A stretch of 47,287 bases of DNA from NCBI GenBank assembly GCA_035524275.1, contig DATKPC010000028.1, forward strand, positions 1 to 47,287. The letters run 5' to 3'. The notes below the pieces were generated by a model that had not been told where the DNA came from, did not search any database, and worked only from the letters and a program-made list of their open reading frames with translations. Positions 33,245 through 40,750 of the stretch are shown here, in pieces. The DNA is from DATKPC01 sp035524275 (GTDB lineage: Bacteria > Pseudomonadota > Gammaproteobacteria > Burkholderiales > Burkholderiaceae_F). Positions within the stretch are counted from its first letter, which is position 1. Each line of letters opens with the position of its first letter. Made by a program: the position numbers and the translations under genes.

Positions 33245-33284
33245 TCGGCGACCTGACCCGCGACCCGCAGCCGCCGGTGCCGCG

Positions 33285-33773
33285 TCAATCGCGGAAATTG
33301 TCGAACGCGATCGGCGCGTCGTCGACCTGGCGACGGACCAGCGCGATCACCTCCTGCAAGACGTCCTTCTTCGCGCTGCTGACGCGAACGGCGTCGCCCT
33401 GGATGCTAGCGGTCGCCTTGAGCTTGCTGTCCTTGACGAGCTGGACGATTCGCTTGGCTCGCGCGGCATCGATGCCTTCGCGCACCGTGATCGCGTGCTT
33501 CAGCTTGTCGCCGGAGATCTTCTCCGGCTTCGCCTCCAGGTCGAGGAACCGGACATCGACCTGGCGCTTGGCCAGCTTGGCGCGCAGCACGTCGTGGACC
33601 TGGCCAAGCTTGAACTCGTCGTCGGCGTAGGCCACCAGCTGCTTGTCGCTCGATTCGATCCGCGCGTCCGAGCCCTTGAAGTCGAAGCGCGTCGAGATTT
33701 CGCGATTCGACTGGTCCACCGCATTGCGCAGTTCGGTATGGTTGGGCTTGCAGACGATATCGAAGCTCGGCAT
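33285..33773 (-). CDS. yajQ: YajQ-family nucleotide-binding protein
   Basis: A 162-residue YajQ protein, beginning MPSFDIV and containing FDFKGSDARIE and VREGIDAARAKRIVQLVKDSKLKATASIQGDAVRV, the family hallmarks. YajQ proteins have two RRM-like ferredoxin folds; some bind cyclic di-GMP and act with transcription factors, which is known from Xanthomonas and Pseudomonas. Length is normal. ATG at 33771-33773; an open frame continuing to 34427 overlaps the divergent antiporter and is not supported. It is divergent from the antiporter gene and is followed by the GATase1 gene. Confidence 0.96.
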   Translation of the reverse strand: MPSFDIVCKPNHTELRNAVDQSNREISTRFDFKGSDARIESSDKQLVAYADDEFKLGQVHDVLRAKLAKRQVDVRFLDLEAKPEKISGDKLKHAITVREGIDAARAKRIVQLVKDSKLKATASIQGDAVRVSSAKKDVLQEVIALVRRQVDDAPIAFDNFRD

Positions 33774-33908
33774 CTGGGAATCGGCCCGGCGCGCCGGGCG
33801 CATGGGCGGTTGGGTGCGTAGAACCCGGGCGCGGATTCGGAGTCCTGCGCGGGCGCCGACTGCGTGCACAATCCTACACCGCTTCCGCACCGAAACCGAC
33901 GAATCGCC

Positions 33909-34922
33909 TTGACCTCCGACCTGGCCCATCTTGCGATCGCGCTCCTGGTGATCCTGGCGGCCGCCGAGATCTTCACGAACGCCCTGGAACACGTCGGGCA
34001 GTGGCTCCGGGTCTCGGAAGGCGTGACCGGCTCGATCTTCGCGGCGGTCGGAACGGCGCTTCCGGAAACGATGGTTCCGATGCTCGCGATCATGGCGCAC
34101 CCCGGCGCCGCGGCGGCCGGCGCCGAGATCGGCATCGGTGCGATCCTGGGCGCATCGCTGATGCTCTCGACGCTGTCGACGTGCCTGATGGCCCTTGCCG
34201 TCGCCGGTCGCCGCGGCCTCTCCGGGCGGTTGCAGCCGGAGCGGTCGGGGTTCGTTCGCGATCTCGATTTCTTCCTCGCGTCGCTGGCGATGGCCGGCGT
34301 CGCGATGTTCGTGCCGGCAGGCCAGCAGATCATCCGCGCCGCGATCAGCTTCGCGCTGATCCTCACGTACTTCATCTACATCCTGCTCACGATCCGGGCG
34401 TCGATGCATCTCGTCCGCGACGGCCATGGGACGACGTCGACGGAGCGCCTGTTCCTGACGCGAATCGGCCTGCCGCGGACGCGGATCGTCGCGCTGCTGC
34501 AGCTCGGCGTGGCGCTGCTGATGCTCGTCGCCGGCGCCGAGCTGTTCATCGACGGCGTGCAGGGCGCCTCGCGCGAACTGGGCGTGTCCCCGCTCATCCT
34601 GTCGCTCCTGGTCGTGCCGATCGCGACCGAGCTGCCGGAGAAGGTCAACAGTGTCCTGTGGGCACGGCGCGGGAAGGACACGCTCGCGGTCGGCAACATC
34701 ACCGGCGCGATGGTGTTCCAGGGCACGCTGCTTCCGGCGCTCGGCATCCTGTTGACGCCGTGGCAGCCGCGGCTGGAGGTGGTCGCCAGCGCGGCGATCG
34801 CCTTCGCGGCGGCGGCGTGGCTGCGGCTCAACGCCGGGCCGCGCGGGCCTCAGGTCGGCGCGCTGTTGGTCAACGGCGTCCTGTACGTCGGCTACGTCGT
34901 GCTCGCGCTGACGAGGACCTGA
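33909..34922 (+). CDS. Sodium/calcium exchanger family membrane protein
   Basis: A 337-residue protein with about ten membrane segments in two inverted halves, each carrying a short polar alpha-repeat: AAVGTALPETMVPMLAI in the first and PIATELPEKVNSVLWA in the second. The conserved Glu in each (ALPE, ELPE) is the ion-binding residue of the CaCA superfamily. A central Arg-rich loop separates the halves. Bacterial members export Ca2+ or related cations in exchange for Na+ or H+; the ion is not predictable. The start is uncertain: TTG at 33909 puts the first membrane helix immediately after the N-terminus, while GTG at 33864 adds 15 residues. A CACAAT hexamer at 33867-33872 would favour the TTG. 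Confidence 0.88.
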   Translation: MTSDLAHLAIALLVILAAAEIFTNALEHVGQWLRVSEGVTGSIFAAVGTALPETMVPMLAIMAHPGAAAAGAEIGIGAILGASLMLSTLSTCLMALAVAGRRGLSGRLQPERSGFVRDLDFFLASLAMAGVAMFVPAGQQIIRAAISFALILTYFIYILLTIRASMHLVRDGHGTTSTERLFLTRIGLPRTRIVALLQLGVALLMLVAGAELFIDGVQGASRELGVSPLILSLLVVPIATELPEKVNSVLWARRGKDTLAVGNITGAMVFQGTLLPALGILLTPWQPRLEVVASAAIAFAAAAWLRLNAGPRGPQVGALLVNGVLYVGYVVLALTRT

Positions 34923-34942
34923 GCCCGCCGCGCGCGTTCTGC

Positions 34943-34948
34943 GAAAAT
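34943..34948 (+). promoter_or_regulatory. -10-like hexamer GAAAAT before murB
   Basis: GAAAAT ends 6 bases before the murB ATG, and no Shine-Dalgarno sequence lies between. This matches the arrangement seen at uvrD and the DUF2782-like gene. No clear -35 is visible, and the hexamer lies 20 bases after the antiporter stop. Confidence 0.25.
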
Positions 34949-34954
34949 GGCCGC

Positions 34955-35977
34955 ATGCCGATCGAACTCCAGCGTGACGTTTCGCTGCGCCCCTACAACT
35001 CGTTCGGGATCGACGCGCGGGCGACGTGGTTCGCGCGGATCCGCTCGCTCGCCGACCTGCAGCAGCTCGACGAGAGCCCCGGCCTCGACGGGCTGCCGCG
35101 CTTCCTGCTCGGCGGAGGCAGCAATGTCCTGTTCACGCGAGATGTCGAGGGCGTCGTCGCGCGCATCGAGATTCCGGGACATCGCGAGCTCGGCGTCGTC
35201 GACGACGCCTGGCGGATCGAGGTCGGCGCCGGGGAAAACTGGCACGCGACGGTCGCCCGACTGGTCCGGGACGACCGGCCCGGGCTGGAGAATCTGGCGT
35301 TGATCCCGGGGCTCGTCGGCGCCGCGCCGATCCAGAACATCGGCGCCTACGGCCTCGAGCTCGCGGAGCGCCTGGCGGCCGTCACCGCATGGGATCCGGC
35401 GTCGCGTCGCGTCGTCACGCTCGATGCGTCGGAATGCGGATTCGGCTATCGCGACAGCGTGTTCAAGCGGGCCGGGCAGGGCGGCCGTGCGATCGTCGGC
35501 ATCACGCTGTCGCTTCCGCGGGCCTGGGAGCCGGCGACCGGCTATGCCGAGGTGGCGCAGGAACTCAAGGCGCGCGGCATCGGCCGGCCGACCGCGCGCG
35601 AGCTGTTCGACTGCATCGTCGCGATCCGGCGGCGCAAGCTTCCCGATCCGCAGGTGATCGGCAATGCCGGCAGCTTCTTCAAGAATCCGATCGTCTCGCG
35701 CGAAAAGCGTTCGGCGCTGATCGAGCGGCATCCGTCGCTCGTGAGCTATGCGCTCGCGGGCGGCCGCTACAAGCTTGCCGCCGGCTGGCTCATCGAAGCC
35801 TGCGGGATGAAGGGCGTCACCCGCGGGCGTGCCGGCGTCTTCGAGCGCCAGGCGCTGGTCCTCGTGAACCGAGGCGGCGCGGCCGGCGCCGAGATCCTGC
35901 AACTGGCGAACGAGATCCAGGACAAGGTCCGGGCGCGCTTCGGCATAGAACTCGAACCGGAACCGACGATCGTGTGA
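34955..35977 (+). CDS. murB: UDP-N-acetylenolpyruvoylglucosamine reductase
   Basis: MurB reduces UDP-N-acetylglucosamine enolpyruvate to UDP-N-acetylmuramate with NADPH and FAD in the cytoplasm. The 340-residue protein starts with SLRPYNSFGIDARA and has the FAD-binding LLGGGSNVLFT, GAGENWHATV, NLALIPGLVGAAPIQNIGAYGLEL, FGYRDSVFK and the catalytic NAGSFFKNPIVS, with Ser as proton donor. It is the E. coli-like type I form with the extra loop YRDSVFK and a long C-terminal domain ending KVRARFGIELEPEPTI. ATG at 34955 is 32 bases after the antiporter stop. No Shine-Dalgarno sequence is visible. Confidence 0.97.
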   Translation: MPIELQRDVSLRPYNSFGIDARATWFARIRSLADLQQLDESPGLDGLPRFLLGGGSNVLFTRDVEGVVARIEIPGHRELGVVDDAWRIEVGAGENWHATVARLVRDDRPGLENLALIPGLVGAAPIQNIGAYGLELAERLAAVTAWDPASRRVVTLDASECGFGYRDSVFKRAGQGGRAIVGITLSLPRAWEPATGYAEVAQELKARGIGRPTARELFDCIVAIRRRKLPDPQVIGNAGSFFKNPIVSREKRSALIERHPSLVSYALAGGRYKLAAGWLIEACGMKGVTRGRAGVFERQALVLVNRGGAAGAEILQLANEIQDKVRARFGIELEPEPTIV

Positions 35978-36017
35978 CGGCGATGGGGCCGCCGGCGCGG
36001 CGCGCGCCGAAGCCGCC

Positions 36018-36746
36018 TCAGGCCGCGTCGTCGCCGCCGAAATCCAGGATCACCGCCGTCGCCGCCGCGGCGTCGCCGAAGCTGGCGAGCTGCGCCACGG
36101 GTCCGGTGTCGCCGCGGCCGAGGCCGAAGCGATTGAACCAGACGGGCGCGACGCCGGCGCTGCGGGCGCCGACGACGTCGAGGTCCCAGCGATCGCCCAC
36201 GTGGACGCTGTCGGCGGCCGAGATGCCGATGCGTCGCAGCGCGACATCGAAGAGTCGCGGATCCGGCTTCGAGATGCCGTGCTCCGCCGAGACGATGAGC
36301 TCCTCGAAATGCGCGTCGATCCCCAGGCGCGAGAGCTTCGCCTCCTGCGTCGCAAGGGTGTTGTTGCTGACGATCCCGAGGCGGACGCCGAAGCGCCGCA
36401 GGCGCGGCAGCAGGGCATCGACGCCGGGGACCAGGCGCTCGTGGCGGCCGTAGGCCTCCCTGAACGCTTCCGCCATGTCCGCCGCTCGCGCCACGTCGCC
36501 GCCGAATTGAGCGAGCAGGCGCCGGAAGCGCTCGACGCGCGCGTCGTCGAGGCGCACGCGGCCCGCGACGACCTCCGGGTGCAACTGTTCCAGGATCCGC
36601 ATGTTCGCGGTGAGCATCGGCTGGAATTCCGTCTCCGCCAGGCGCGGATCGGCCTGCGTGACGAGCCGTAGCGCGGCCTGCGAGGCGAACGTGTGGTCGA
36701 ACAACGTGTCGTCGACGTCGAAGAGCACGCACAGCACCGTACGCAT
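36018..36746 (-). CDS. HAD-superfamily hydrolase
   Basis: A 242-residue haloacid-dehalogenase-like phosphatase. Motif I is FDVDDTLFD with nucleophile Asp10 and Asp12, motif II is IVSNNT, motif III Lys is in GISKPDPRLFD, and motif IV is HVGDRWDLDVVGA. A helical C1 cap lies between motifs I and II. The closest named relatives are the YjjG/REG-2-like nucleotidase-type proteins, but the substrate is not predictable. ATG at 36744-36746 is 34 bases after the argF stop, so it is likely the third gene of an argD-argF-HAD unit; a link to arginine metabolism is not shown. It converges with murB. Confidence 0.9.
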   Translation of the reverse strand: MRTVLCVLFDVDDTLFDHTFASQAALRLVTQADPRLAETEFQPMLTANMRILEQLHPEVVAGRVRLDDARVERFRRLLAQFGGDVARAADMAEAFREAYGRHERLVPGVDALLPRLRRFGVRLGIVSNNTLATQEAKLSRLGIDAHFEELIVSAEHGISKPDPRLFDVALRRIGISAADSVHVGDRWDLDVVGARSAGVAPVWFNRFGLGRGDTGPVAQLASFGDAAAATAVILDFGGDDAA

Positions 36747-36780
36747 GCCCGCTCCGCCGCGATCCGTGCCGCCGGTCCGC

Positions 36781-37704
36781 TCAGCGCACCTCGTCGCCGA
36801 GCAGCAGGAATTCCATCAGCGCCTTCTGGACGTGGAGGCGGTTCTCGGCCTCGTCCCAGACCGCGGATTGCGGGCCGTCGATCACCTCGGCGGCGACCTC
36901 CTCGCCGCGATGCGCCGGCAGGCAGTGCATGAACAGCGCGTCGGCAGCCGCGACGTGCATGATCCGCGTGTCGACCTGCCACTGGGCGAAGGCCTGGCGC
37001 CGCGCTTCGTTCTCGTTCTCGTAGCCCATGCTGGTCCAGACGTCCGTCGTCACGAGGTCGACGCCGCGCGCCGCATCGATCGGGTGGTCGAACTGCTTCA
37101 TGTGCGGGCCCGGGCGCGTCAAGTGGGTATCGAGGGGGTAGGCCGCCGGCGTGCAGACGTGGACCGTGAAGCCCAGCATCTCCGCAGCCTGCAGCCAAGT
37201 GTAGGCCATGTTGTTGGCGTCCCCGATCCAGGCGACGCGCCGACCGCCGATCGGTCCGCGTTGCTCGATGAACGTGTAGATGTCGGCCAGGATCTGGCAC
37301 GGGTGGTACTCGTTCGTGAGCCCGTTGATCACCGGCACCCGCGAGAATCGGGCGAAGCGCTCGATCTTCGACTGCTCGTACGTGCGGATCATCACGAGGT
37401 CGACCATGCGGGAGATCACCCGGGCCGTATCCTCGATCGGCTCGGCGCGTCCCAGCTGCGAGTCGCCCGTCGTCAGGTGGATCACGGACCCGCCCATCTG
37501 GTACATCCCTGCTTCGAACGAGACCCGGGTACGCGTCGACGCCTTCTCGAACACCATCGCGAGCGTGCGGTCGCGCAGCGGCTGGTAGAGCTCGTAGCGC
37601 TTGAAGCGGTCCTTGATGACGCGCGTGCGCTCGAAGACGTGCTCGATCTGCGCCCGCGTGAAGTCCGAGAACTGCAGGAAATGCTGGATCGGCCGGGCGC
37701 TCAT
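36781..37704 (-). CDS. argF: Ornithine carbamoyltransferase
   Basis: ArgF makes citrulline from ornithine and carbamoyl phosphate. The 307-residue protein has the carbamoyl-phosphate site STRTR at 56-60, HPCQ at 134-137, the ornithine loop DVWTSMG (221-227) and HCLP at 260-263. Length fits the anabolic enzyme. The ATG lies one base after the argD stop (TGACATG), so argD and argF are translationally coupled. It competes for ornithine with any ornithine decarboxylase; such a candidate gene lies at 40751-42802. The upstream part of the open frame, antisense-like and low-complexity, is excluded. Confidence 0.97.
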   Translation of the reverse strand: MSARPIQHFLQFSDFTRAQIEHVFERTRVIKDRFKRYELYQPLRDRTLAMVFEKASTRTRVSFEAGMYQMGGSVIHLTTGDSQLGRAEPIEDTARVISRMVDLVMIRTYEQSKIERFARFSRVPVINGLTNEYHPCQILADIYTFIEQRGPIGGRRVAWIGDANNMAYTWLQAAEMLGFTVHVCTPAAYPLDTHLTRPGPHMKQFDHPIDAARGVDLVTTDVWTSMGYENENEARRQAFAQWQVDTRIMHVAAADALFMHCLPAHRGEEVAAEVIDGPQSAVWDEAENRLHVQKALMEFLLLGDEVR

Positions 37705-37705
37705 G

Positions 37706-38896
37706 TCAGCCTGCGCGGGCGGCGTTGGCGTCGAGGAACCGGCGCACCAGCGCCGCGACGCGCGTCGCGATCGCATCGGACTGCGCGGCGCTGATGACGA
37801 GCGGCGGCAGCAGCCGCACGACGCGGTCCTGCGTGACGTTGATCAGGATCCGCGATTCGAGCGCGAGGCGCGGCAGTTCCGCGCAGGGCCGGTCGAGCTC
37901 GATGCCGATCATCAGCCCCATGCCGCGGATCGCGACGACGCCGGCGACACCGTCGAGCTCGCGCCTCAGCGCCGCGCGGATTCGATCGCCCTGCACGGTC
38001 GCGTTCTCGGCCAGGCGCTCGTCGGCGATGATCCGCAGCGTTTCCAGCCCGGCGCGGCACGCCAGCGGGCCGCCCCCGAACGTCGATCCGTGGTTGCCCG
38101 GGCCGAAGACGCCCGCGGCGCGGCCGCGCGCGAGGCAGGCACCGATCGGAACGCCGGAACCCAAACCCTTCGCGAGCGTCACGACGTCGGGCAGCACGTC
38201 CGCCCACTGGTAGCCGAACCATTTGCCGGTGCGCCCGATCCCGCATTGCACCTCGTCGACCATCATCAGCCAGCCGCGCTCGTCGCAGAGGCGGCGCACC
38301 GCGGCGAGGTAGTCGAGGTCGGCGACGTGGATCCCGCCTTCCCCCTGCAGCACCTCGAGCCAGACGGCGGCGACGCGCCCGTCGGCATCCGCGCAGCGTT
38401 CGATCGCGGCCAGGTCGTTGTAGGCGACGCGCAGGAAGCCGCTCGGCAGCGGCTCGAAGCCGTGGCTCGCCTTCGCGCTGCCGGTCGCCGCCAGCGTCGC
38501 GAGCGTGCGACCGTGCCACGCGCGTTCCATGACGATCGTCTGCGCCTCCGGATTGCCGTTGCGGTGGCCGTGGAGTCGCACCAGCTTCAGCGCGGCCTCG
38601 TTGGCCTCGGAGCCGGAATTGGCGAAGAAGACCTCCTGCATCCCGCTCAGGTCGCACAGGACCCGCGCGAGTTCCTCCTGCTCGCGGATCCGATACACGT
38701 TGGAGGTGTGCAGCAGGCGGCCCGCCTGCTCGGCCAGCGCCTTGACCAGCCGCGGATGCGCATGCCCCAGCCCATTGACCGCGATGCCGGCGAGCGCGTC
38801 CAGGTATTCCTCGCCCGCTTCGTCGAAGAGCCGCGCGCCGATGCCGTGGGTGAAGGCGACCGGCAAGCGGTTGTAGGTGTTCATCAGGTGCGACAC
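37706..38896 (-). CDS. argD: Acetylornithine aminotransferase
   Basis: A 396-residue class III aminotransferase that converts N-acetylglutamate semialdehyde to acetylornithine with glutamate, and often also succinyldiaminopimelate. Motifs: GIAVNGLGHAHP, FFANSGSEANEAALKL, WHGRTLATL, MVDEVQCGIGRTG and PLP lysine Lys243 in LAKGLGSGVPIGA, then GNHGSTFGGGPLAC. The start is GTG at 38894-38896 because GGAGG lies 6 bases upstream; ATG four codons further in is an alternative. It heads the argD-argF-HAD unit and is divergent from the GMC oxidoreductase gene. Other acyl-ornithine substrates are possible, but linkage with argF supports ArgD. Confidence 0.95.
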   Translation of the reverse strand: MSHLMNTYNRLPVAFTHGIGARLFDEAGEEYLDALAGIAVNGLGHAHPRLVKALAEQAGRLLHTSNVYRIREQEELARVLCDLSGMQEVFFANSGSEANEAALKLVRLHGHRNGNPEAQTIVMERAWHGRTLATLAATGSAKASHGFEPLPSGFLRVAYNDLAAIERCADADGRVAAVWLEVLQGEGGIHVADLDYLAAVRRLCDERGWLMMVDEVQCGIGRTGKWFGYQWADVLPDVVTLAKGLGSGVPIGACLARGRAAGVFGPGNHGSTFGGGPLACRAGLETLRIIADERLAENATVQGDRIRAALRRELDGVAGVVAIRGMGLMIGIELDRPCAELPRLALESRILINVTQDRVVRLLPPLVISAAQSDAIATRVAALVRRFLDANAARAG

Positions 38897-38991
38897 GCCT
38901 GGCCTCCTGCTCGTGCATCATCGCGGCCGGCGCATCGAGCGCCGGCACGCCGCGGATGGCCTCATCGCGCGGCGGCGGCGGAAAATGAAAA

Positions 38992-39010
38992 CCGCGGCCC
39001 TGCGCCGCGG
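38992..39010. promoter_or_regulatory. Small inverted repeat in the argD/GMC divergent spacer
   Basis: CCGCGGC and GCCGCGG form a 7-bp stem around a 5-base loop, 30 bases before the GMC gene and 96 before argD. It could be a regulator site for either gene or chance in G+C-rich DNA. The rest of this 143-base spacer shows a purine-rich GGAAAATGAAAA stretch at 38979-38990 and no clear promoter. Confidence 0.2.
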
Positions 39011-39039
39011 CAAACGACAATCTTATCAAGGCGGCCGAC

Positions 39040-40662
39040 ATGCGGGAAGGTTCCGGAGTCTTCGACTACGTCGTCATCGGTGCCGGGACCGCCGGCTGCC
39101 TGCTTGCCAACCGGCTGAGTGCCGATCCGGCGACGCGCGTGCTCCTCCTGGAAGCGGGAGGAAACGACGACTACATCTGGATCCGCATCCCGGTCGGCTA
39201 CCTCTACTGCATCGGCAACCCGCGTACCGACTGGTGCCTGTCGACCGAACCGGAGGCCGGGCTCAACGGCCGCGCGATCCGCTATCCGCGCGGGTGCGTC
39301 ATCGGCGGCTCGTCATCGATCAACGGGATGATCTACATGCGCGGCCAGCGCGCCGACTATGACGGCTGGCGCGACGGCGACGGCCATGGCCCGAATCCGG
39401 GCTGGGGATGGGACGACGTGCTGCCGATCTTCATGCGGCACGAGGACTACTTCGGCGGCGCCGGACCCCTGCACGGCGCCGGCGGCGAACTTCGCGTGGA
39501 GAAGGCGCGCGTCTCGTGGCGCATCCTGGATGCGTTCCGCGATGCCGCCGCGCAGCAGGGCATCGAGCCGGTCGACGACTTCAATCGCGGCGACAACCAC
39601 GGCTGCGGCTACTTCGATGTCAACCAGCGCCGCGGCGTTCGCTGGAGCGCCGCGCGAGCCTTTCTCGATCCGGCTCGCGGACGCGGCAACCTGGCGCGGT
39701 GGACCGGCGCCCGCGCCGAGAGACTGCGTTTCGACGGCCGTCGCTGCACCGGCGTCGACGTCGTTCGCGACGACGGGCAGCGCGTTGCCGTACATGCCCG
39801 AGGGTCGGTCGTGCTGGCCGCCGGCGCGATCGGGACGCCGCAACTGCTCCAGCTTTCGGGGATCGGTCCGCAGGCGCTGCTTCGGGAACACGGCATTGCG
39901 CCCGTGCACGAACTCGAGGGCGTCGGCGCCAACCTGCAGGACCACCTGCAACTGCGGATGTCATTCCGCGTCGCCGGGGCGCGAACGCTCAATACGCTGG
40001 CCTCGAATCCGTTCGTGCGCATCGGCATGGGACTGCAGTACGCGCTGTGGCGCAGCGGGCCGCTCGCGATGAGCCCGAGCCAGCTCGGGGCTTTCGCGCG
40101 CTCGTCGCCCGGGGTCGAGCGGCCGGACCTCGAATACCACGTCCAGCCGCTGTCGCTCGAGCGCTTCGGCGAGCCGCTCGACCGCTTTCCGGCTTTCACG
40201 GCATCGGTGTGCCACCTGCGACCGGCCTCGCGCGGAACCGTGGCGATCCGTTCGAGCGATCCGGCGGCGCCGCCGCGGATCGCGCCCCGCTACCTTTCGA
40301 CGGAATCCGACCGTCGTGTCGCGGCCCTGGCGTTGCGACTGACCCGGCGCATCGTCGCGTCGCCGGCGCTGGCGCGCCACGCGCCGCAGGAGTTCCGTCC
40401 CGGACCGGCGTTCCAGACCGACGAGGATCTCGCCCGCGCCGCCGCCGACGTCGGCACGACGATCTTTCATCCGGTGGGAACGGCGAAGATGGGTCCGGCC
40501 TCCGACCCTCGGGCGGTCGTCGACGCGCAGCTTCGCGTGCACGGGATCGACGGCCTGCGCGTCGCCGATGCGTCGATCATGCCGACGATCACGTCGGGCA
40601 ACACGAACGCGCCGACGACGATGATCGCGGAGCGTGCGGCGGCGCTTATTCTCGGCTGCTGA
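39040..40662 (+). CDS. GMC-family FAD-dependent oxidoreductase (choline dehydrogenase-like)
   Basis: A 540-residue glucose-methanol-choline oxidoreductase. The FAD-binding GxGxxG is at 14-19 in VVIGAGTAGCLLANRL, followed by LLLEAGG. GMC signature 1 is near YPRGCVIGGSSSINGMIYMRG and signature 2 is GAIGTPQLLQLSGIG. The active site has His477 in FHPVGTAKMGP and Asn521/Asn523 in SGNTNAPT, the His-Asn pair of alcohol-oxidising members. Substrate is unknown; relatives oxidise choline, long-chain alcohols and polyethylene glycols. There is no signal peptide. AAGG lies 10 bases before the ATG. The last codons and stop fall in the first copy of a 14-bp tandem repeat. It is divergent from argD and converges with the decarboxylase gene. 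Confidence 0.92.
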   Translation: MREGSGVFDYVVIGAGTAGCLLANRLSADPATRVLLLEAGGNDDYIWIRIPVGYLYCIGNPRTDWCLSTEPEAGLNGRAIRYPRGCVIGGSSSINGMIYMRGQRADYDGWRDGDGHGPNPGWGWDDVLPIFMRHEDYFGGAGPLHGAGGELRVEKARVSWRILDAFRDAAAQQGIEPVDDFNRGDNHGCGYFDVNQRRGVRWSAARAFLDPARGRGNLARWTGARAERLRFDGRRCTGVDVVRDDGQRVAVHARGSVVLAAGAIGTPQLLQLSGIGPQALLREHGIAPVHELEGVGANLQDHLQLRMSFRVAGARTLNTLASNPFVRIGMGLQYALWRSGPLAMSPSQLGAFARSSPGVERPDLEYHVQPLSLERFGEPLDRFPAFTASVCHLRPASRGTVAIRSSDPAAPPRIAPRYLSTESDRRVAALALRLTRRIVASPALARHAPQEFRPGPAFQTDEDLARAAADVGTTIFHPVGTAKMGPASDPRAVVDAQLRVHGIDGLRVADASIMPTITSGNTNAPTTMIAERAAALILGC

Positions 40663-40729
40663 TCGTCTGCCGCTGATCGTCGGCTGCTGATCGTCGGCTG
40701 CTGATCTTCGGCTGCTGATCTTCGGCTGC
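40653..40729. repeat. 14-bp tandem repeat, five units plus a half, between convergent genes
   Basis: Consensus CGGCTGCTGATCGT. Units: 40653-40666 (consensus), 40667-40680 (CTGCCGCTGATCGT), 40681-40694 (consensus), 40695-40708 and 40709-40722 (both ending CTT), then a 7-base remnant. The first unit contains the GMC stop codon TGA. Since 14 is not a multiple of three, TGA in successive units falls in all three frames. It ends 22 bases before the decarboxylase stop. Confidence 0.92.
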
Positions 40730-40750
40730 GGACGGCCGGCGCGCGGGGCG

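Noticed and set aside
39040..40662. GMC oxidoreductase as the missing PuuB step of the polyamine pathway
   Set aside because: PuuB belongs to a different flavoprotein family (DAO-like); the gene is 6.5 kb away and GMC enzymes oxidise alcohols.
40653..40729. CRISPR array
   Set aside because: Units of 14 bp are directly abutting with no spacers and no cas genes nearby.
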